64,000 nt of DNA from Spongiibacteraceae bacterium (GTDB taxonomy: Bacteria; Pseudomonadota; Gammaproteobacteria; Pseudomonadales; Dasaniaceae): assembly GCA_028280715.1 (NCBI GenBank), contig JANQLG010000003.1, positions 1 through 64,000 of the forward strand, read 5' to 3'. Shown piece by piece: positions 59,382-64,000 of the stretch. Below the pieces are notes generated by a model, which did no database searches, was not told where the DNA came from, and saw only the letters and a program-made list of their open reading frames with translations. The position numbers and the translations under genes are program-made. How positions within the stretch are numbered: position 1 is the first letter of the stretch; each line of letters starts with the position of its first letter.

Positions 59382-60254
59382 TTGCGTAATGCGATAACGA
59401 TAGATGTTGAGGACTACTTCCAGGTTTCAGCGTTTGCTGAGGTGGTAGAGACCAGTAAATGGGATAGCTTTCCTTTAAGAGTTGAAACCAATACCCATAA
59501 TATTTTGAATTTATTCGATGAGGTAGATGTTAAAGGAACTTTCTTTGTGCTTGGCTGGGTAGCTGAGCGCTTACCCGGTTTGGTGACAGAAATTGCCAGC
59601 CGCGGGCATGAAATCGCAAGTCACGGATATAGCCACCAGTTGATTTACAATCAAAAGCCGGAAGTTTTTAAGCAGGAGACATTTCGGTCCAAACAGTTGC
59701 TTGAAGACATTATTCAACAGCCAGTACGAGGTTATCGTGCCGCCAGCTATTCGATTACTGCGCAGTCCAAGTGGGCACTAGATACGCTGATAGAAGCCGG
59801 CTTTGTATACGATTCAAGTATCTTTCCTATAAAGCATGATAGATACGGAATGCCTGGGGCTCCGGATTACCCGCATCGTCTGGTTAGAGAGGAGTCTGGT
59901 TCTATTATTGAATTCCCGCTTTCTTCATTGAGCCTTGGTGCTTATCGTTTGCCTGTTGCCGGGGGAGGGTATTTTCGCTTGTATCCCTATTTCTTGTCTC
60001 GGTTTTTTCTTAACTGTGTCCTTAAGCAAACGAAAAGACCATTTATTTTCTACTTGCACCCCTGGGAGATTGACCCGGGTCAGCCGCGTATCGAAGCGAG
60101 TCGTTTATCGAAGTTTCGGCATTACAATAATCTTGAAAGTTGTGAAGACCGTTTGCGAAAGTTACTCAAAGATTTTGAATTTACTACGGTTGATGATGTA
60201 TTGCACACCATGAGCATGTTTGAAGAAGGCCGTCCTGAATCGGTGATCTACTAA
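59382..60254 (+). CDS. XrtA-system polysaccharide deacetylase
   Basis: 290 residues. The only available start is a TTG at 59382, with AGAGGACC before it; the motif AITIDVEDYFQVSAFAEVV begins at once, so a later ATG would cut it off. NodB-fold motifs: TIDVEDYF (metal Asp), RGHEIASHGYSHQLIYNQ (metal His), VRGYRAASYSITAQS and LHPWEIDP. It is of the PEP-CTERM-associated type (TIGR03006-like), acting on N-acetyl groups of the polymer. Its stop is one base before the FemAB gene, so the two are coupled. Confidence 0.92.
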   Translation: MRNAITIDVEDYFQVSAFAEVVETSKWDSFPLRVETNTHNILNLFDEVDVKGTFFVLGWVAERLPGLVTEIASRGHEIASHGYSHQLIYNQKPEVFKQETFRSKQLLEDIIQQPVRGYRAASYSITAQSKWALDTLIEAGFVYDSSIFPIKHDRYGMPGAPDYPHRLVREESGSIIEFPLSSLSLGAYRLPVAGGGYFRLYPYFLSRFFLNCVLKQTKRPFIFYLHPWEIDPGQPRIEASRLSKFRHYNNLESCEDRLRKLLKDFEFTTVDDVLHTMSMFEEGRPESVIY

Positions 60255-60255
60255 G

Positions 60256-61689
60256 ATGTTATCGAAAAAACAAATCCTGGCTGATCCGATAAAAGCGTTG
60301 GAACAAATATCACTGCCGCTAAGTGATGAGCAGCAACTCTCCTTAGATACCGACTATGGAAAGCGCAATGAACTGGTAGCAAAGAAAACACAGTTACAGC
60401 AAGAAAAAGGTAAAAATTCACGTTTAATTGGTGAAAAGAAAAAAGTGGGTGAAAGTGCAGACGAGCTCATTGCAATGATGAAAGGTATCAGTCAAGAAAT
60501 TGGTGCTATCGATACACAATTAAAGGAAATTGAAACATCAATATTGCATGTATTTGCAAGCCAGCCACAGAGTTCTAAGCAGCAAGATACAAAAGAGTCT
60601 GAGCAAAATGAATGGAAGCCTATAACAAGATATGCATGGGATGTTGCAATAAATGCGGAAAATCTATCGATTATTGCATTTGATCATGAGCATGCTAAGG
60701 CGTGGGATAACTATGTAAATGCGCACCCTGCTGCAAGTAACTATCATTTACTGCGCTGGAAGTCAGTCGTTGAAAAGAGTTTTGGTCATCGATGCCATTA
60801 TTTAATCGCATATGAGCGAGATCAAGTAGTCGGTGTATTGCCTCTGGTGCAATTGCAAAGTAAGTTGTTTGGCAATTTTATGGTCTCCCAGGCTTTTTTT
60901 AACTACGGTGGCGCGCTGGGTGATAGTGTTGAAGTTGAAAAAAAGCTGATGGAAAGTGGCGCCGAGTTAGCTCGTACTCTAGGTTGTTCACATGTTGAAT
61001 ATCGTGATGATTTTGCACGGGAGGGATTACCGGCAAGAACCGATAAAGTTGCAATGATGCTTGCATTGCCAACGGAAGCTGATCATTTGTGGGATTCGAT
61101 CGGAAGTAAGCTGCGGGCTCAAGTTCGGCGCCCTCAAAAGGAACAGTGCGAAACAAAAATAGGCGGCATCGAATTACTTGATGATTATTACCATGTGTTT
61201 TCAATTAATATGCGTGATTTAGGTACGCCGGTTTACAGCAAACAGTTTTTTAGCAATATTCTGGAGCTATTTCCGAAGCAATCGCGATTGGTTGTGGTTT
61301 ACCATCAGGGGCAGGCGGTTGGTACGGCCTTCTTGTTAGGTTACCGAGATACATTAGAAATCCCTTGGGCGTCAACCTTGCGCAAAGTCAATCATTTGAG
61401 CGTTAATATGCTTTTGTATTGGCGGGTGCTGGAATTTGCTATCAGCAAGGGTTATCGCTGGTTTGACTTTGGCCGCTCGACCGCCGATGCAGGGACTTAT
61501 CGATTTAAACAGCAGTGGGGAGCAAAGCCACGACAACTTTATTGGCACTATTGGTTGGCCGATGGGGGTGAATTACCCCAGATTAATCCTAATAACCCAA
61601 AATACAAATTGCTCATTGCTGTGTGGCAGCGATTGCCCGTATGGTTTACAAAAATTATCGGTCCCTTTGTTGTTCGAAACTTGCCGTAA
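60256..61689 (+). CDS. FemAB-like transferase with an N-terminal seryl-tRNA-synthetase-type arm
   Basis: 477 residues. Residues about 1-112 read like the tRNA-binding domain of SerRS from the first Met: MLSKKQILADPIKALEQI, then RNELVAKKTQLQQEKGKNSR, IGEKKKVGESADELIAMMKG and QEIGAIDTQLKEIETSIL, an antiparallel coiled coil with the LQ-E-x-N/K-S-x-x-IG and K-x-GE turn of SerRS. After a Gln/Ser-rich linker, residues about 135-455 are a FemAB/GNAT transferase (NYHLLRWKSVVEKSFGHRCH, GRSTADAGTYRFKQQWGAKP), close to the XrtA FemAB type (TIGR03019-like). No SerRS catalytic core. The arm suggests use of seryl-tRNA as donor. Confidence 0.85.
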   Translation: MLSKKQILADPIKALEQISLPLSDEQQLSLDTDYGKRNELVAKKTQLQQEKGKNSRLIGEKKKVGESADELIAMMKGISQEIGAIDTQLKEIETSILHVFASQPQSSKQQDTKESEQNEWKPITRYAWDVAINAENLSIIAFDHEHAKAWDNYVNAHPAASNYHLLRWKSVVEKSFGHRCHYLIAYERDQVVGVLPLVQLQSKLFGNFMVSQAFFNYGGALGDSVEVEKKLMESGAELARTLGCSHVEYRDDFAREGLPARTDKVAMMLALPTEADHLWDSIGSKLRAQVRRPQKEQCETKIGGIELLDDYYHVFSINMRDLGTPVYSKQFFSNILELFPKQSRLVVVYHQGQAVGTAFLLGYRDTLEIPWASTLRKVNHLSVNMLLYWRVLEFAISKGYRWFDFGRSTADAGTYRFKQQWGAKPRQLYWHYWLADGGELPQINPNNPKYKLLIAVWQRLPVWFTKIIGPFVVRNLP

Positions 61690-61702
61690 GTTTCGTGCTG
61701 GC

Positions 61703-62737
61703 CTAGAGCCAGGTAGATAATCGCGATTGAAACTTTCTTGGAGAGTTGCTCCGATCTTCGTGAATACCGATTCGACTTAGCTGATAAGGATTGAATTCTG
61801 AGCTGCTGTTAATGCCCGTTTGAGTAGTAACGGCTGCTTTATATATTTCAGTGATTCTCTTTAATGCCGCTTCACAAAGATCTCCATTCGGATAGCAAAA
61901 TAAACTGATTTCTCTGCTTAGCTCAGCTTCTAGCTTCTTTTTACTTTCGCTTAACTCGGCTTCGAGTACTTCGAGAGGTAAATCCTCGCGCAGTCGAAAG
62001 TGATTACAAGTGTGCGAACCAACAGTGACCAGACCACTATCGGCCATCTCGCGTAATTGCTCCCAGTTCATCAGTGCGGGTTTGGTTTGTTGTTGTGTAA
62101 ATAAGTTTTGCGCGCTATCTAGCCAATCGCTTAATTGGTTATCCGGGAAATGTTTTAATTCATTGATTATTCGTGCTAAGGATTCACGGTTAGAAGGGGG
62201 CTCACCCGATATTAAATAAGGGCGAAGCCAATCCATTTCCATCAGATCATTTGGGTCATTCTGTAATAAATGTGATAGTTGATTGGGCCAGAATTGTCTG
62301 TTTGTTCCGATCATGTCGCTAACAGCGAATAATGTTGCTCGGATATTTTCCTGCTTAAGAATCGGGAACGCGTACTCGTAGTTATCGAGCCATCCATCGT
62401 CAAAGGTAATGGCACAGGCGCGTGATGGTAATTCACTGTTGCTCGTTTTTGCCTCTAGCCACTCGTTCAAATCTACGATAGTGAACAGACGTTTTAGTTG
62501 TTGTAGCTGTAACTTAAAGGTTTCCGGCTCAACAATCATTCCGGGTTCTTCAAGCGCATATCGTGGATCAGTTTTTGGTAGAATGCGGTGATACATTAAT
62601 ATCCACAGCTGTGGTTCCTGACTGCCCATGCGGTGGGGGCCACAGCGGGCGGCAAACCATTCCGCTGGTATTCTAATAACAGATTTGGCAGCATTGCGAA
62701 AAGTGCGCGAAGCAGACGTTGCCGACATAGGGGACAT
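61703..62737 (-). CDS. Second polysaccharide deacetylase
   Basis: About 344 residues if started at the ATG at 62737; other in-frame ATGs at 62800 and 62728 are possible and none has a clear ribosome binding site. NodB fold: LWILMYHRILPKTDPRYALE, metal Asp pair in ACAITFDDGWLDNYEYAFPI and His in GLVTVGSHTCNHFRLREDLP, and SLFCYPNGDLCEAALKRITE. Convergent with the FemAB gene, divergent from the glycosyltransferase with only 12 bases between the chosen starts, so its promoter would lie inside the neighbouring gene. Confidence 0.88.
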   Translation of the reverse strand: MSPMSATSASRTFRNAAKSVIRIPAEWFAARCGPHRMGSQEPQLWILMYHRILPKTDPRYALEEPGMIVEPETFKLQLQQLKRLFTIVDLNEWLEAKTSNSELPSRACAITFDDGWLDNYEYAFPILKQENIRATLFAVSDMIGTNRQFWPNQLSHLLQNDPNDLMEMDWLRPYLISGEPPSNRESLARIINELKHFPDNQLSDWLDSAQNLFTQQQTKPALMNWEQLREMADSGLVTVGSHTCNHFRLREDLPLEVLEAELSESKKKLEAELSREISLFCYPNGDLCEAALKRITEIYKAAVTTQTGINSSSEFNPYQLSRIGIHEDRSNSPRKFQSRLSTWL

Positions 62738-62749
62738 AGGGAGTACCGA

Positions 62750-63883
62750 GTGCTTAACCGGAAAAGTACACATTCTAATCCGAGCAAAACCATATTGCAT
62801 CTTATAGACACGACAGGGCCAGGTGGAGCTGAAACGGTGTTTATTGAACTGGCCGATAAACTCCGTGATCTTGGCTATCGTTCAATCGTGGTTATACATG
62901 GCCCAGGTTGGGTGCAAGAGCAATTAGTTGCGCGTGGTTTAGATCCTATCGTTTTGTCTGCCAGCGGGAGTTTCGCATTAGGGTTTTTACGGCAGCTGAT
63001 TGCCATTGTTCGTGCTGAAAAGGTAAGTCTTATTCAATCGCACTTACTAGGATCAAATGTTTACGCCTCAATAGTTGGTTTGATTACTGGTATTCCTGTT
63101 GTTGCTACTTACCATGGCATGGTAGATGTGCGGCCTAACGAACGCTTTCGCAGAATTAAAAATCTCGCGATGAAATTTGGTATAAAGCGCTATGTGGCGG
63201 TAAGCCGGCGATTGATGGAAAACATTGAGCAACAAAATTTGTTGGATGTAAAAAAAACTGAGGTCATATACAACGGTATTAATCTTAACCGTTATCAAGT
63301 ATCTGAGGACACGACGCTCCGGCAATCACTAAAGCTTGGCGAAGATGCCATTATTGTTGGAAGCTTGGGAAATGTACGTCCGGCCAAAGCTTATGATGTT
63401 CTCATTCGAGCTGCTGCCGGGTTGCTAGACCATCATAAACATATCCACTTTGTTGTAGCTGGTCATCAAAAGGAGCCTTTAATGGGTGAACTTCAAGCAT
63501 TAATGGATGACTTGGGTGTTTCAGCCAATATTCACTTCATCGGCTTTCAACAGGATTGCGCCGCATTTTTGGGACAGCTTGATTATTTTTTATTGTCTTC
63601 CTCTTCAGAGGGTTTTTCGATTTCCACCATTGAAGCGATGGCTACAGGGCTGCCAGTATTAGTGACTCGTTGTGGTGGTCCGGAAGAAATTATTAGCGCT
63701 GAAAACCAGGGAATAATGGTAGAGCCTAATCAGCCATCTGAAATTACTAAAGCGCTTGAAGCCCTAATTGATAATCAAGAGTATGCTAAAGAATTGGGTC
63801 AAAATGGCAAAAAAAGAGCGCAAGAGGCCTTTGGTGTTGAAGCGATGTTAAATGGGTATGATGAAATTTATAAGCAACTCTAA
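62750..63883 (+). CDS. Glycosyltransferase, GT4 family
   Basis: 377 residues from the GTG at 62750, which has GGGAG six bases upstream; an upstream in-frame extension of 39 codons is basic, unlike the family and antisense to the deacetylase, and is rejected. GT-B fold: HLIDTTGPGGAETVFIELAD (the sugar-acceptor loop) at the N-terminus, AVSRRLMENIEQQNLL, IVGSLGNVRPAKAYDVLIRA, and the UDP-sugar-binding SEGFSISTIEAMATGLPVLV with the E-x7-E motif. It adds one sugar during repeat-unit assembly; the sugar is not known. Confidence 0.92.
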   Translation: MLNRKSTHSNPSKTILHLIDTTGPGGAETVFIELADKLRDLGYRSIVVIHGPGWVQEQLVARGLDPIVLSASGSFALGFLRQLIAIVRAEKVSLIQSHLLGSNVYASIVGLITGIPVVATYHGMVDVRPNERFRRIKNLAMKFGIKRYVAVSRRLMENIEQQNLLDVKKTEVIYNGINLNRYQVSEDTTLRQSLKLGEDAIIVGSLGNVRPAKAYDVLIRAAAGLLDHHKHIHFVVAGHQKEPLMGELQALMDDLGVSANIHFIGFQQDCAAFLGQLDYFLLSSSSEGFSISTIEAMATGLPVLVTRCGGPEEIISAENQGIMVEPNQPSEITKALEALIDNQEYAKELGQNGKKRAQEAFGVEAMLNGYDEIYKQL

Positions 63884-63894
63884 TTCATTCAGTA

Positions 63895-64000
63895 TTAGGA
63901 TTTTAAATCTGTGATATAGCGTTGTAGTTCATGCCAGAATGGGCCCATATCTGATAAACGGTTTACTTCATGTTTGGTTCGTAATGGTCTAGGGATGAAA
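63895..64000 (-). CDS. C-terminal end of a minus-strand gene (cut by window edge)
   Basis: From the window edge a minus-strand frame stays open to TAA at 63895-63897: RPLRTKHEVNRLSDMGPFWH and then ELQRYITDLKS. It has no start in the window. The sequence is protein-like (Trp, His, Tyr near the end) but too short to assign. It is convergent with the glycosyltransferase. Confidence 0.55.
   Translation of the reverse strand, partial: FIPRPLRTKHEVNRLSDMGPFWHELQRYITDLKS

Larger units (their letters stand above)
37518..64000. other. Exosortase A exopolysaccharide locus with embedded hybrid PKS-NRPS
   Basis: Gene content: sugar-phosphate transferase, export lipoprotein, chain-length protein, kinase-like ATPase, barrel, dioxygenase, SDR, methyltransferase-ACP, KS-AT-ACP, C-A-PCP, hydrolases 2 and 1, third hydrolase, sulfotransferase, exosortase A-EpsI, deacetylase, FemAB with SerRS arm, deacetylase, glycosyltransferase. 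The nucleotide-sugar genes at 29261-37281 lie next to it. Regulators (PrsK/PrsR type), polymerase, flippase and any PEP-CTERM substrate are not in the window; they may lie to the right. In XrtA loci an acyl-CoA ligase plus stand-alone acyl carrier gene is common near hydrolases 1 and 2; here a full hybrid assembly line stands in that place. Confidence 0.85.

Noticed and set aside
62633-62749. Upstream extension of the glycosyltransferase by 39 codons
   Set aside because: The extension is Arg/Gly/Ser-rich, antisense to the deacetylase, and a GTG with a good GGGAG site exists at 62750 just before the family start.

Overview
The window reads as a chromosomal segment of a gammaproteobacterium, probably a marine one of the Cellvibrionales/Spongiibacteraceae type. 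This is inferred from the anaerobic-type unsaturated fatty acid pair fabA-fabB, the divergent uvrA/ssb pair, the S10-spc-alpha ribosomal order and an exosortase A (XrtA/EpsH) exopolysaccharide locus. No 16S rRNA or other phylogenetic marker was compared. No rRNA, tRNA, CRISPR array, IS element or prophage is visible.

Layout. (1) 1-277 is the 3' end of tuf (EF-Tu), closed by a strong terminator. (2) 349-4991 is a small accessory island between tuf and rpsJ, which are usually neighbours in this class. It holds a secreted Tyr/His-rich peptide, a MAPEG membrane protein, a cupin, two small cytosolic proteins, a six-helix membrane protein, a wrecked pentapeptide-repeat gene and a HAD phosphatase-like gene with a frameshift exactly in its catalytic motif. 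(3) 5165-19676 is the complete S10, spc and alpha operons (27 ribosomal proteins plus secY and rpoA), with a near-consensus promoter before rpsJ and a symmetrical bidirectional terminator after rplQ. (4) 19754-28948 is housekeeping: a tandem universal stress protein, uvrA, ssb, a degenerate RmlD-like protein overlapping moaB, moeA, and fabB-fabA. (5) 29126-37281 supplies activated sugars: ugd, manC/algA, galU, manB/algC, a TviB/WbpA-type dehydrogenase and pgi, preceded by an unlisted 44-codon membrane ORF.

(6) 37518-64000 is the XrtA exopolysaccharide locus. A sugar-phosphate transferase, outer-membrane export lipoprotein, chain-length protein, tyrosine-kinase-like ATPase and beta-barrel protein form its first block. 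It is followed by a dioxygenase and an SDR, a 683-bp non-coding leader region, and a compact hybrid assembly line: methyltransferase-carrier protein, KS-AT-ACP polyketide synthase, and C-A-PCP NRPS whose specificity pocket looks like a glycine pocket. Two exosortase-associated alpha/beta hydrolases follow (one without a visible nucleophile), then a third hydrolase, a sulfotransferase, exosortase A fused to an EpsI domain, a polysaccharide deacetylase, a FemAB-like transferase, a second deacetylase and a glycosyltransferase. The window ends in the tail of another minus-strand gene.

The most unusual single object is the FemAB-like protein at 60256-61689. Its first ~110 residues look like the tRNA-binding coiled-coil arm of seryl-tRNA synthetase, joined to a Fem/GNAT transferase. 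Together with a glycine-type NRPS module, a malonyl-type PKS, a sulfotransferase and the exosortase, this suggests an exopolysaccharide or cell-surface glycan decorated with aminoacyl/acyl groups, possibly using seryl-tRNA as donor. That role is inference; the domain content is what the sequence shows.
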